Below, one piece after another: positions 16,071-25,016 of a stretch of DNA of 64,000 nucleotides. The notes beneath the pieces are model-generated. The model had not been told where the DNA came from. It was given only the letters and a program-made list of their open reading frames with translations, and made no database searches. Position 1 is the stretch's first letter; every line of letters starts with the position of its first letter. Position numbers and translations under genes: made by a program. Location: assembly GCA_963663375.1 (NCBI GenBank), contig OY760195.1:1984001-2048000 (forward strand). Reading direction: 5' to 3'. This DNA is from JAYREN01 sp963663375 (lineage in GTDB: Bacteria; Acidobacteriota; Holophagae; Holophagales; Holophagaceae).

Positions 16071-17786
16071 GTGAAGCGATTCCTGCTGCTCCTGCTCGCC
16101 CTGATGGCGTTGCCCCTCCAGGCGGCGCGTCCGGGCTTCGGGGTTACCTTCGACCCCACGGCCACCTATATCCGTTTCGGTAAGGGCACCACCGAAGGTC
16201 TGAAGAACGACTACCTCGGCCCCAAAGCCACCACCGGCCGCATCGTGGATGTCCGGGGCAGTGAACTGGGCACCTTCGTCACCGAACATGCCGATGATTT
16301 CGAGACCGTCGCCCGAGTCGTCTCCCTGACTCCGGGCAAGTCCCTGGCGGATGCGGATCATCTGGAGATCCCCAGCCTCGGCATGGGCTTCCTCAAATTC
16401 AAAGAGGAGCTTTCTTCTTCGTATTTTCGCCTGGATAAGGGCACCGATCACATTCCCGCCGCCAAGCTGAAACGGGCCGCCAAGGGCAATCTGTACGACG
16501 ACCAGGGCAGGCTCGCGGGCATCTTCACCGTGGTCACCGTGGGGAAACAGGCGAGCCTCGGCTACGTCACCCAGTTCAACGCCAAGCATTTCGCCAAAGA
16601 CATCCACCGGGGCGAGATCACCGGCTACCTCGACCAGATCCTGGGTGGAAGCGGCTTCGTGAACATCACCTGGTTCAACGGCATCATGATCCTGGTGGCC
16701 CTGGCCTTCCTCTATCTGGCCATCGCCAAGGAGTACGAGCCCCTGCTGCTGGTGCCCATCGCCTTCGGCATCCTCATCGGCAACATGCCCATGCCCCTGT
16801 CCATCTTCAACAGCGTGTCGGTCTACATGATCGACCCGGTCACCCATGAGTACGCCTTCAACACCGGCGGCAACAGCGTGCTGGGGATGATCTATTTCGG
16901 CGTGAAGAGCGGCCTGCTTCCGCCCCTCATCTTCCTGGGCATCGGCGCCCTGACGGACTTCTCCGCCCTGCTCAGCAACCCCAAGAGTCTGCTGCTCGGT
17001 GCCGCCGCGCAGTTCGGCATCTTTGCGGCCTTCATCGGTTCGCTGTGGCTGGGCTTCAGCCCCCAGAGCGCCGCGTCCATCGGCATCATTGGCGGCGCCG
17101 ATGGCCCCACGGCCATCTTCACCGCCGGTCGTTTGGCCCCCAGCCTCCTTGGCCCCATCGCCATCGCGGCCTACAGCTACATGGCCATGGTCCCCGTGAT
17201 CCAGCCGCCCATCATGAAGCTGCTCACCACCCGCGAGGAGCGGCTGATCCGCATGAAGCCCGGGCGCAAGGTAAGCCGCTTCGAGAAGGTGGCCTTCCCC
17301 GTGGTGGCCCTCCTCATCACCAGCCTCGTGGCACCGGGCGGCCTGCCCCTGCTGGGACCCCTCTTCCTGGGCAACCTGCTGAAGGAAAGCGGCGTCACCG
17401 GTCGCCTGGCCAAGACCGCCTCCTCCGCCCTGCTGGACATCTGCACCATCATGGTCGGCCTGGGGGTGGGCGCTTCCACCAGCGCCACGGTATTCCTCAC
17501 CAAACAGTCTGTGATGATCTTCGCCATGGGCTGCGTGGCCTTCGCCTTCGCCACGGCGGCGGGTGTCGCCTTTGCCAAGCTCATGAATGTCTTCAGCAAG
17601 GAGAAGGTGAATCCGCTCATCGGCGCTGCCGGTGTTTCCGCCGTGCCCGATTCCGCCCGGGTGGCCCACATCGTGGGCCAGCAAGAGGATCCCACCAACT
17701 TCCTGCTTCAGCACGCGATGGGCCCCAACGTGGCGGGCGTCATCGGTTCCGCCATCGCGGCGGGCGTGTTCCTCGGCCTCTTCTAG
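16071..17786 (+). CDS. Na+-translocating decarboxylase beta subunit with long N-terminal extension
   Basis: Residues ~180-571 form the OadB/GcdB/MmdB membrane carboxybiotin decarboxylase: many hydrophobic helices, the motif GIIGGADGPTAIFTAGRLAP with its essential Asp, and the late re-entrant LDICTIMVGLGVGAST. This subunit decarboxylates carboxybiotin and exports Na+. Unusually, the first ~180 residues are extra. They comprise a signal-peptide-like helix (MKRFLLLLLALMALPLQAA) and a soluble, probably periplasmic domain with small-barrel character (ATTGRIVDVRGSELGTFV, DDQGRLAGIFTVVTVG). Family members are usually ~370-430 aa. Translation starts at GTG 16071 with AAGGAG eight bases upstream. Confidence 0.9.
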   Translation: MKRFLLLLLALMALPLQAARPGFGVTFDPTATYIRFGKGTTEGLKNDYLGPKATTGRIVDVRGSELGTFVTEHADDFETVARVVSLTPGKSLADADHLEIPSLGMGFLKFKEELSSSYFRLDKGTDHIPAAKLKRAAKGNLYDDQGRLAGIFTVVTVGKQASLGYVTQFNAKHFAKDIHRGEITGYLDQILGGSGFVNITWFNGIMILVALAFLYLAIAKEYEPLLLVPIAFGILIGNMPMPLSIFNSVSVYMIDPVTHEYAFNTGGNSVLGMIYFGVKSGLLPPLIFLGIGALTDFSALLSNPKSLLLGAAAQFGIFAAFIGSLWLGFSPQSAASIGIIGGADGPTAIFTAGRLAPSLLGPIAIAAYSYMAMVPVIQPPIMKLLTTREERLIRMKPGRKVSRFEKVAFPVVALLITSLVAPGGLPLLGPLFLGNLLKESGVTGRLAKTASSALLDICTIMVGLGVGASTSATVFLTKQSVMIFAMGCVAFAFATAAGVAFAKLMNVFSKEKVNPLIGAAGVSAVPDSARVAHIVGQQEDPTNFLLQHAMGPNVAGVIGSAIAAGVFLGLF

Positions 17787-17801
17787 ATCAAGGACCCGAC
17801 C

Positions 17802-18722
17802 ATGACCAAGATCATCACTGTCGTTCCGAATATCAGCGAAGGCCGAGACACGGCCTTCATCGAGGACCTGCAGCGCAAGCTCCAGGCCGTGCCGGGCCTC
17901 GTGGTCCTGGACGTGGCCATGGATCAAGCCCGCAACCGCACGGTCATGTCCTTCACCGGCAGCAAGGAGGCCATCTTCCAGGGCGGTTTCGTGCTGTATG
18001 AAGAAGTGCTGAAGCGTGTGGATATGCGCGAGCATCAGGGCGAATATCCCCGCATCGGCGCCGTGGACGCCTTCCCCTTCGTGGTGGTGAAGGATGCCAC
18101 CATCGAGGAGGCCGTGGCCTGGTCCACGGAATTCGCCGAGGAAGTGGCCCGCCGCTTCGAGCTTCCCACCTACCTGGCCTACGAGAGCGCCCGCCACGCC
18201 CAGCGACGGGACATCGAGAACATCCGCGAAGGCGAGTACGAAGGCTTCGCCGCCAAGATGGCCGACCCGGCCTGGAAGCCGGATTTCGGCCCCGAGACAT
18301 TCCCCGTGGACAAGGGCGCCACCATCATCGGCGCCCGCTTCCCCCTGGTGAATTTCAAGGTCTACCTGAGTACCGGCAACGAGGAGGCCGCCGTCTGGGT
18401 GGCCAACACCCTCTCCAGCCCCACCACGGGTCTGCCCAACGTGAAGTTCTACCCGGGCCTGGATCGCCAGCGGGACCTGGCCCTGCTCAACATCACCGTG
18501 GGCAATTACAAGGCCACGCCCCTCTACCGGGTGCTCGAGGCCATCAAGACCGAGCTGCGGCGCTTCGGCGCCAGCATCAGCAAGGTGGAGACCATCGGCC
18601 TGGTGCCCTCCCCCGCCCTGGTGGACAGCGCGTTGCACTACCTCCAGGTAACGGATTTCGCCGACGAGAACCTGCTGGAAAGGCGCCTGAACCACGTGGT
18701 GGACGCCAGCCTGGGCGCCTGA
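17802..18722 (+). CDS. ftcD: Glutamate formimidoyltransferase
   Basis: The 306-aa protein matches the formiminotransferase N-terminal and linker domains: VPNISEGRD at the start, DVAMDQARNRTVMSF, YPRIGAVDAFPFV and FKVYLSTGNEEAA. It transfers the formimino group of N-formimino-L-glutamate, from histidine breakdown, to tetrahydrofolate. The C-terminal cyclodeaminase domain of mammalian FTCD is absent, as in many bacteria. It follows the decarboxylase beta gene by 15 bp and is likely co-transcribed. This links histidine/glutamate catabolism to the sodium-pumping decarboxylase, although methylmalonyl-CoA is not a direct product of histidine. Confidence 0.92.
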   Translation: MTKIITVVPNISEGRDTAFIEDLQRKLQAVPGLVVLDVAMDQARNRTVMSFTGSKEAIFQGGFVLYEEVLKRVDMREHQGEYPRIGAVDAFPFVVVKDATIEEAVAWSTEFAEEVARRFELPTYLAYESARHAQRRDIENIREGEYEGFAAKMADPAWKPDFGPETFPVDKGATIIGARFPLVNFKVYLSTGNEEAAVWVANTLSSPTTGLPNVKFYPGLDRQRDLALLNITVGNYKATPLYRVLEAIKTELRRFGASISKVETIGLVPSPALVDSALHYLQVTDFADENLLERRLNHVVDASLGA

Positions 18723-18758
18723 GTTGCAGCATTGGCCCGTCGCCGTGCAAGCCGCGAT

Positions 18759-18884
18759 GAAAAAGCTCAACACGAGGCGCGGAGAACCGAGGAGGATCGC
18801 GGAGGGAAAAATCGGAATAGGCCTGCGGGTTTGGCATGAGCCTGTGTTCTGTCTTTCCTCCGCATCTCCGCGTGGAGCTTTTCG
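18759..18884. repeat. Imperfect inverted repeat, intergenic (site A)
   Basis: The left arm begins GAAAAAGCTC near 18759 and continues with a purine-rich CGAGGCGCGGAG. The right arm, read in reverse complement, begins GAAAAGCTC near 18883 and continues with CACGCGGAGATGCGGAG. The arms match imperfectly over ~25 bases around a ~75-base centre that itself has purine-rich and pyrimidine-rich sides. It lies between convergent genes (ftcD and the isoaspartyl peptidase) and may act as a terminator or dispersed repeat. Confidence 0.55.
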
Positions 18885-18991
18885 TCTCAGGATCCAGGCG
18901 CGCAGTACCTGTCGATCCGGACCACTCTCAAACCCACGCCCAGAAAGGGCTCTTCCGAAAATTGGCCGACCCTTTTTGACTCGGAGCCCCG

Positions 18992-19966
18992 CTATTCTTC
19001 GGCGAAGATTGCGATCTGACTTCTTCCGTCGGAGTGCCGGAAGGCCCGGTACATGCCCTTGGTGTTGAAGGGCATGGTGAGGTTGCCTTTTGGATCCAGG
19101 GCGATGAGGCCGCCGTCTCCCCCCAGGGCCTGCACCTTGTCCAGGGTACGGCGGGCGGCTTCGGCCAGGGGCGTGGCCCGGTAGCGCATCTGGGCCGCCA
19201 CATCATGGGCCACCACGACCCGGATAAAGAACTCGCCCCAGCCGGTGCAGGAGACGGCGCAGGTCCCGTTGTCGGCATAGGTGCCGATCCCGATGAGGGG
19301 CGCGTCCCCCACGCGACCGAAGCGCTTGTTCATCATGCCGCCCGTGGAGGTCGCGGCCGCCAAGTTGCCCTGGGCATCCAGCGCAACGGCGCCCACCGTG
19401 CCCTTGGTGCTGACCGGGGCCTTCTCCTTCTGGAGCTTCTTCCAGGCCTCCAGCCGATCCGGCGTCACGAAGTAGGCATTGGCCACGAGGGGCAGGCCCT
19501 GGATTTTCGCGAAGGCCTCGGCGCCCGCACCGATCATCATCACGTGGGGACTCTGTTCCATCACCCGCCGGGCCAGGGTGACGGGGTTCTTGATGCGGGT
19601 GAGGCCCGCCACGCTGCCCGCCGCGAGAGTGCGCCCGTCCATGATGGCCGCGTCAAGTTCGGCCTTGCCTTCGGCGGTGAGAACGGCCCCCCTTCCGGCG
19701 TTGAACAGGGGGTCGTCCTCCAGCACGCGCACCGCGGTTTCCACTGCATCCAGGCTGCTTCCCCCCTTATCCAGCACCTCGTACCCCGCCGCCAGGGCCC
19801 GTTCCAATCCTTGGCGATAGGCCTTCTCCTGATCGGGGGTCATGCGAGCCCGGGCGATGGCGCCAGCACCGCCGTGGATGACCAGGACCCGCGGGGACTT
19901 GGCCTCGGGTGCCTGGGCGAGCAGGTTCAAACCAAGGGCCAATATCAGAAAGGTGGATCGGATCAT
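18992..19966 (-). CDS. Isoaspartyl peptidase / L-asparaginase, Ntn-hydrolase (exported)
   Basis: The 324-aa protein begins with a signal peptide (MIRSTFLILALGLNLLAQ). It carries the N-terminal-nucleophile hydrolase family signature: VIHGGAGAI near the start and DDPLFNAGRGAVL. The autocleavage site is KGTVGAVALDAQGNLAAATSTGG, whose Thr (~192) becomes the nucleophile of the beta chain. It removes isoaspartyl residues from dipeptides or hydrolyses asparagine, here in the periplasm. GGGGGA precedes ATG 19966; further upstream codons extend into the divergent transporter gene and are not used. The adjacent amino acid symporter may take up the released amino acids. Confidence 0.92.
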   Translation of the reverse strand: MIRSTFLILALGLNLLAQAPEAKSPRVLVIHGGAGAIARARMTPDQEKAYRQGLERALAAGYEVLDKGGSSLDAVETAVRVLEDDPLFNAGRGAVLTAEGKAELDAAIMDGRTLAAGSVAGLTRIKNPVTLARRVMEQSPHVMMIGAGAEAFAKIQGLPLVANAYFVTPDRLEAWKKLQKEKAPVSTKGTVGAVALDAQGNLAAATSTGGMMNKRFGRVGDAPLIGIGTYADNGTCAVSCTGWGEFFIRVVVAHDVAAQMRYRATPLAEAARRTLDKVQALGGDGGLIALDPKGNLTMPFNTKGMYRAFRHSDGRSQIAIFAEE

Positions 19967-20080
19967 GGCAGTTCCCCCAAAGAGTGTGGGCCCGGCTTTG
20001 AACCTTGATCCTGCCACGACAGCCCTGAAGACAGAACCTAGCGTGCCGAGGTAGGGTAAAGGCAAACCTCGGAGAACACC

Positions 20081-21523
20081 ATGGAACTGCATGCGCTCGT
20101 GGACCGCATCAACGGTTGGGTGTGGGGCATGCCCCTAGTGCTGCTCTGCCTCGGCACCGGTGTGCTCTTCTCCCTGTGGACGCGGTTCCTCCAGGTCCGC
20201 CACCTGAAGGCCATGGTCACGCAGCTCTGGCAGGGCCAGGCCTCGGACAGCGGCATCAGCAGTTTTCAGGGTTTTGCCATGGCCCTGGGAGGCCGGGTGG
20301 GCACGGGTAACATCGCTGGGGTGGCCACGGCCATCGCCATGGGCGGTCCCGGCGCACTCTTCTGGATGTGGGCCATCGCCTTCCTCGGCGCGGGTTCGGC
20401 CTTCATCGAGGCGGCCCTGGCCCAGGTCTGGAAGGAGAAGGTCGACGGCGAGTACCGGGGCGGTCCTTCCTACTACATCGAACGGGGCCTGGGTATGCGT
20501 TGGTACGGCATCCTCTTCGCCGCCGTCACGGTGCTGAGTTGCGGCCTGCTTCTGCCGGGCATCCAGTCCAATAGCATCGCCGCGGCCTGCGGCAGCGCCA
20601 TGCACATCCCCATGTGGGTCTCCGGCGCCATCACTACCGGCCTGCTGGGCCTCATCATCTTCGGGGGCGTCAAGCGGATCGGCAGGGTCGCGGAACTGGC
20701 GGTGCCCTTCATGGCCGTAGGCTACATGCTGATGGCCGTAGCCATCGTGGTCCTCGACTACCGCCGCGTACCCGAAGTGCTCGGCCTGGTATTCCGCTCC
20801 GCCTTCGGCATGGATGCGGCATTCGGCGGCATCGCGGGTTCCGCCATCGCCTGGGGTGTGAAGCGGGGCATCTTCAGCAACGAGGCCGGCCAGGGCACCG
20901 GCCCCCAGGCCGCCGCCGCCGCGGAGGTGGCCCACCCCGCCCAGCAGGGGCTCGTGCAGGCCTTCTCGGTCTACGTGGATACTCTGGGCGTCTGCACCGC
21001 CACCGGCCTCATGGTGCTCCTCACGGGCCAGTACAACGTCGCCGACGGCAAGGGCGGCTTCCTGGCGGCCAATATCCCCGGCGTGGAGCATGGTCCCCTG
21101 TACACCCAGCGGGCCGTGGATACGGTGCTGCCGGGCTTCGGCCCTGGGTTCGTGGCCGTGGCCCTCTTCTTCTTCGCCTTCACCACGCTGATGGCCTACG
21201 CCTACTACGCGGAGTCCAACGTCGCCTACCTGCTGCGCGGGCGCAACACCAAGTGGGGCGTCGCGGGCATTCGCCTGGGGCTCCTGGCCATGACCTTCTT
21301 CGGCGCCGTCCGCACCGCGTCCCTCATGTGGGGCATGGGCGATATCGGCGTGGGCCTCATGGCCTGGCTCAACCTCATCGCCATCCTGCTCCTGGCCCGC
21401 ACCGGCATCAAGGTGCTGCGGGACTACGAAACCCAGACCAAAACGGGAGCCGCCCTCCACTTCGACCCCGAAGGCCTCGGCATCCCCAACACCGCCTGCT
21501 GGAACGAAAAAACCAAGCCCTGA
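20081..21523 (+). CDS. AGCS-family amino acid:Na+ symporter
   Basis: The 480-aa integral membrane protein matches the alanine/glycine:cation symporter family. Signatures include FQGFAMALGGRVGTGNIAGVATAIAMGGPGA (helix 2-3 motif), GGPSYYIERGLG, AWGVKRGIFSNEAGQGTGPQAAAAAEV (the family's longest conserved block) and about ten hydrophobic helices. It imports neutral amino acids with Na+ or H+. The start at 20081 is preceded by CTCGGAGAAC. It is divergent from the isoaspartyl peptidase, with ~114 bp between starts. The Na+ gradient created by the decarboxylase operon could drive it. Confidence 0.93.
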   Translation: MELHALVDRINGWVWGMPLVLLCLGTGVLFSLWTRFLQVRHLKAMVTQLWQGQASDSGISSFQGFAMALGGRVGTGNIAGVATAIAMGGPGALFWMWAIAFLGAGSAFIEAALAQVWKEKVDGEYRGGPSYYIERGLGMRWYGILFAAVTVLSCGLLLPGIQSNSIAAACGSAMHIPMWVSGAITTGLLGLIIFGGVKRIGRVAELAVPFMAVGYMLMAVAIVVLDYRRVPEVLGLVFRSAFGMDAAFGGIAGSAIAWGVKRGIFSNEAGQGTGPQAAAAAEVAHPAQQGLVQAFSVYVDTLGVCTATGLMVLLTGQYNVADGKGGFLAANIPGVEHGPLYTQRAVDTVLPGFGPGFVAVALFFFAFTTLMAYAYYAESNVAYLLRGRNTKWGVAGIRLGLLAMTFFGAVRTASLMWGMGDIGVGLMAWLNLIAILLLARTGIKVLRDYETQTKTGAALHFDPEGLGIPNTACWNEKTKP

Positions 21524-21538
21524 AAACTCACACTGGGC

Positions 21539-21784
21539 TTAACTTCGGCCACTGCCTCCGCAGCCAATGCACACACCTGATCCACCGCAGGCACTGCAGT
21601 GGGATTCTCCTGAACCAAAGGATCTCCCCGTACCGTTGCAGTAGCTGCAACGCCCTGAACCACGGCAGGAACGGCAAGCAGTGCTGCCCTCAGAGGAACC
21701 ACCACGAGTGGGTCCCCTGAGGCCGACACACCCCGTGCAAAGACAAAGCAGTCCTATTGACAGAACAACCAAAGTCAAACGCAT
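21539..21784 (-). CDS. Small exported CXXCXGXG-repeat (DnaJ zinc-finger-like) protein
   Basis: The 81-aa product has a hydrophobic leader (MRLTLVVLSIGLLCLCTGC) with a lipobox-like C-T-G-Cys, then a Gly/Ser linker. Four CXXC units follow: CRSCRGSG, CSYCNGTG, CSACGGSG and CIGCGGSG. That is the pattern of the DnaJ central zinc finger without J-domain or substrate domain. It likely binds two zinc ions and sits in the envelope. GAGGTGAC precedes ATG 21784. It is convergent with the AGCS gene (16-bp gap). Function is unknown; a structural or redox role is possible. Confidence 0.75.
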   Translation of the reverse strand: MRLTLVVLSIGLLCLCTGCVGLRGPTRGGSSEGSTACRSCRGSGRCSYCNGTGRSFGSGESHCSACGGSGVCIGCGGSGRS

Positions 21785-22037
21785 GGGCGTCACCTCGTCG
21801 ATGTGAATAGAGTGGAGGGGAAGTTCCTGGGCCCTAACCACGTGATGGGATAGGCACGGAGGAGGGGGTGAAGGGTGTGGGACGAACCGATGGACCTACC
21901 ATCGTCAAAGTGACTCTGGTATCGACCGCTCCAAGAGAATTCATAAACCTAGACGATTTGTGGCCAAGCCCCGTCGAAAGACTGAATCGCGAATTCCGCG
22001 AACACGCCCTTGCCGTGACCTTCGTCGTGGTTTCCCC

Positions 22038-23666
22038 CTAGTTATGCACCCCGGGCGCCTCGCGGCCGGTCTTCTCCACGTATTCCAGGTAGGAGCCGCC
22101 GAAGACCATGGGGCCTGCGTGTTCCTCGCCGCCCAGCTCGAGCACCCGATTGGCCAGGCCCCGCAGGAAGGTTCGGTCGTGGGAGACGAAGATCATGGTG
22201 CCTTCGAAATCCCGCAGGGCCTCGATCAGCATTTCCTTGGTGGCGAGATCCAGGTGGTTGGTGGGCTCGTCCAGCACCAGAAAATTGGGGGGATCGAAGA
22301 GCATCCGAGCCATGGCCAGGCGGGATTTCTCGCCGCCGGAGAGGGCGCGGATGCGCTTGTCCACGTCGTCTCCTGAGAACTGGAAGGCGCCCAGCAGGTT
22401 GCGGATCACCCCCAGGCCTTCCATGGGAAAGTCCTTCTGCATCTGCTCCAGCACCGTGAGCTCGGCATCCAGCAGATCCAGGGACTGCTGGGCGAAGTAG
22501 CCCAGCTTGAGGCTGGCGCCCAGCTTCACCAAGCCCGCATCCGGCGCCAGCACGCCCGACACCATCTTGAGCAGGGTGGACTTGCCTGCCCCGTTCTTGC
22601 CCATCACGCACCAGCGCTCACCCCGGCGGATGTGCAGGGCGAAATCCTGATAGAGGCGGCGCTTGCCGTAGGCCTTGCAGACGCCTTCCAGCATGGCCAC
22701 GTCATCCCCGGAGCGGCCCGGAATGCGGAAGTCCCACTTCACGACCTTGCGCTTCTTGGGCAGTTCGATGCGCTCGATCTTGTCCAGGGCCTTCACTCGG
22801 CTCTGCACCTGGGCGGCCTTGGCGGCGTGGGCGGAGAAACGCTCGATGAAGCGCTGTTCCTTGGCTAGCTTGGCCTGCTGCCGGGCGTAGGCCGCCTCCT
22901 GGTTGGTCTCGCGGGTCTCGCGCTCGCGCACGTAGAAGTCGTAGTCGCCGGAATAGGTCACGATATCGCCGCCATCGATCTCGATGACCTTGGAGACGAT
23001 GCGGTTCATGAAGTCCCGGTCGTGGGAGGTCATCAGCAGCGTGGAGGGCACGTTGCGCAGGAAGTTCTCCAGCCAGAGGATGGATTCGATATCCAGGTGG
23101 TTAGTGGGCTCGTCCAGCAGCAGTACATCGAAGGTGCCCAGCAGGACCTTGGCCATGGACACGCGCATCTTCCAGCCGCCGGAGAGGGCGCCCACATCGC
23201 CATCGATCTGCTCGTCCTCGAAGCCCAGACCGTGGAGGCAGGCCCGGGCCTTGGCCTCCAGCTCGTAGCCGCCCAGGTGCTGGTATTCCTCCTGCACGTG
23301 GCCGAAGCGCTCCAGGGCGGCCTCGAAATCCGGGTGTTCGGGATCGCCCATGGCGTGTTCGAGATCAATCAGTTCGTGGTGAAGATCCCCCAGGCGCCCG
23401 CTGCCCGCGATGGCCTCATCCAGCACGGGCCGCCCCTTCATCTCGTCCACTTCCTGACGGAAGTACCCGATGGAGAGCTTCTTGGGCAGGCTCACCACAC
23501 CGTCATCGGGGCTCTCCTCGCCCATGATCATGCGGAAGAGGGTGGATTTCCCGGCGCCATTGGGCCCCACGAGGCCCGCCTTCTCGCCGGGGTTGAGCTG
23601 GAAGCTCGCGTCGATGAAGAGCACCTGCTTGCCATACTGCTTGCTGACATTCGAGAACGCGACCAT
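22038..23666 (-). CDS. ABC-F family ATPase (Uup/EttA-like translation factor)
   Basis: The 542-aa cytosolic protein contains two ABC nucleotide-binding domains in tandem and no membrane segment. Domain 1 has Walker A GPNGAGKST, signature LSGGW and Walker B LLLDEPTNHLD. Domain 2 has GKNGAGKST, LSGGEKSRLAMARM and FLVLDEPTNHLD. The linker between them (~245-330) is charged and alpha-helical (AYARQQAKLAKEQRFIERF), the ribosome-contacting P-site tRNA interaction motif of this family. ABC-F proteins act at the ribosomal E site in translation or antibiotic protection. The start MVAFSNVSKQ at 23666 has GGAG upstream. Confidence 0.93.
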   Translation of the reverse strand: MVAFSNVSKQYGKQVLFIDASFQLNPGEKAGLVGPNGAGKSTLFRMIMGEESPDDGVVSLPKKLSIGYFRQEVDEMKGRPVLDEAIAGSGRLGDLHHELIDLEHAMGDPEHPDFEAALERFGHVQEEYQHLGGYELEAKARACLHGLGFEDEQIDGDVGALSGGWKMRVSMAKVLLGTFDVLLLDEPTNHLDIESILWLENFLRNVPSTLLMTSHDRDFMNRIVSKVIEIDGGDIVTYSGDYDFYVRERETRETNQEAAYARQQAKLAKEQRFIERFSAHAAKAAQVQSRVKALDKIERIELPKKRKVVKWDFRIPGRSGDDVAMLEGVCKAYGKRRLYQDFALHIRRGERWCVMGKNGAGKSTLLKMVSGVLAPDAGLVKLGASLKLGYFAQQSLDLLDAELTVLEQMQKDFPMEGLGVIRNLLGAFQFSGDDVDKRIRALSGGEKSRLAMARMLFDPPNFLVLDEPTNHLDLATKEMLIEALRDFEGTMIFVSHDRTFLRGLANRVLELGGEEHAGPMVFGGSYLEYVEKTGREAPGVHN

Positions 23667-23805
23667 GGGGCTCCAGCGGAACGAAGGGGTGCGAAAAGAC
23701 GGAAGCGGCCCGGGGCTGAACGGCCCTCTCGCCACGGCTTCCAGAATCGATTCTACCCGGTTGCCCCGCCTTCCCGAGAACCACCTCCGGGCGCAGAATG
23801 CCTTC

Positions 23806-24636
23806 ATGCACCGAACCGCCGCCGCCCACGTTGCCCGGGAAGACCACGAAGTCGTGATCGCCGGGCGGCGCCTTTGGGTGCGCACCCTGGTGCCTCATGG
23901 CGGCCCCGACATCGGCCAGGGTCCGACCCTGGTGCTGCTCCACGAGGCCCTGGGCTGCATCGCCCAGTGGGGCCACTTCCCGGAGGAGCTCGTGCGCGCC
24001 ACGGGCCTACCGGTCCTGCTCTACGATCGCTATGGCCACGGCCAGTCCGAAGGCCTGCAGGGCCCGCGCCCCCCCGACTACCTGGAGACCGAGGCCATCG
24101 AGGTCCTGCCCCGGGTCCTCGCGGCCTTCGACATCACGGCGCCGATTCCCTACGGCCACAGCGACGGCGGCACCATCGCCCTGCTCTTCGCCGCCGAATA
24201 CCCCACGGTGCCCACCGCCCTCGTCTGCGAGGCCCACCACGTCTTCCTGGAGGAAATCACCCTGCGGGGCCTGCACCGGGCCGCCGAGGCCTATGCCACC
24301 GGGCGGCTGCGGGATCGCCTCGCCCGGCTCCACGGCGACAACCTGGATCCCCTCTTCCGGGGCTGGAACGACATCTGGCTCGCCCCCGAGCGCCGCCACT
24401 GGGACATCACGCCCCGGCTCACCACCATCCAGGCCCCCGTGCTGATGATCCAGGGCGAGTACGACGAATACGGCAGCGAGGCCCAGATCCACGCTGTCAC
24501 CTCCCGAGTGCGCGGCCCCGCCGAAACCCTGCTCATCCCCGACTGCCGCCACGTCCCCCACCACGAATGCAGGGAACGGGTGCTGGAACGGGCAAAGGAT
24601 TTCCTGGGTGGGGTGCTAGCGTTAAAAGGGCTCTGA
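23806..24636 (+). CDS. Alpha/beta hydrolase
   Basis: The 276-aa cytoplasmic protein has the alpha/beta hydrolase layout. The oxyanion strand is TLVLLHEALGCIAQW, the next strand VLLYDRYGHGQS, and the nucleophile elbow PYGHSDGGTIALLFAAEYP with Ser ~121. The acid is probably Asp in QGEYDEYGS and the late His is in CRHVPHHE. The Glu in HEALG in place of a second Gly is typical of homoserine/lactone-like and MhpC-type members. The ATG at 23806 is chosen because homology begins soon after; the frame continues upstream over the ABC-F promoter without protein character. The substrate is unknown. Confidence 0.8.
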   Translation: MHRTAAAHVAREDHEVVIAGRRLWVRTLVPHGGPDIGQGPTLVLLHEALGCIAQWGHFPEELVRATGLPVLLYDRYGHGQSEGLQGPRPPDYLETEAIEVLPRVLAAFDITAPIPYGHSDGGTIALLFAAEYPTVPTALVCEAHHVFLEEITLRGLHRAAEAYATGRLRDRLARLHGDNLDPLFRGWNDIWLAPERRHWDITPRLTTIQAPVLMIQGEYDEYGSEAQIHAVTSRVRGPAETLLIPDCRHVPHHECRERVLERAKDFLGGVLALKGL

Positions 24637-24649
24637 ACCTGCCCGCAAA

Positions 24650-24860
24650 CCCATCCTGCATATCCTGTTCATCCTGTCAGATCATTTTGAATTTCTGGAT
24701 GCCTCACCGATTCTGCGCTGCTGCGCAGAAAGGCATGAGCATTCCGATACCCAGACATCGGAGAGTCTTGGTCCGGATCTTGGCGACCCCCTTTTTTGTG
24801 TTTTTGTGGCCAATCCCTGTTTTGGACCGTTGGCCATCTTGAAAAACGTCGCCTCCCTGT
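24650..24860. repeat. Repeat-rich intergenic region (site B)
   Basis: This part of a 380-bp gap holds ATCCTGTTCATCCTGTC at ~24663-24679, a motif also seen near 33.9 kb in both arms of an inverted repeat. It has a perfect 8-bp hairpin TTCTGCGC-TGCT-GCGCAGAA at 24711-24730. It also has CTTTTTTGTGTTTTTGTGGCC (~24791-24811), which resembles the arm of the repeat at 58.34 kb. The promoter of the acyl-CoA operon should lie between here and 25016, but no confident hexamers were found. No gene is seen in 24637-25016. Confidence 0.5.
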
Positions 24861-25016
24861 TTCCGCCCTGAGACAGGTCGCCCCTTTCGAACATCCAAGC
24901 CCTGATCTCACGCCCACAGCTTGCCTCTGGACTCTCAGGAGATCGGGAAGACCGTCACCGACTTTGGAATTGAATTGCTTGAATGTCTCTAGTTAGCCAC
25001 TCAACCCGGAGGTGTC

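Noticed and set aside
15972..18773. 933-codon minus-strand open frame across the decarboxylase beta and ftcD genes
   Set aside because: It is the antisense frame of two well-supported genes. Its His/Gly/Asp-rich sequence is a codon-bias artefact.
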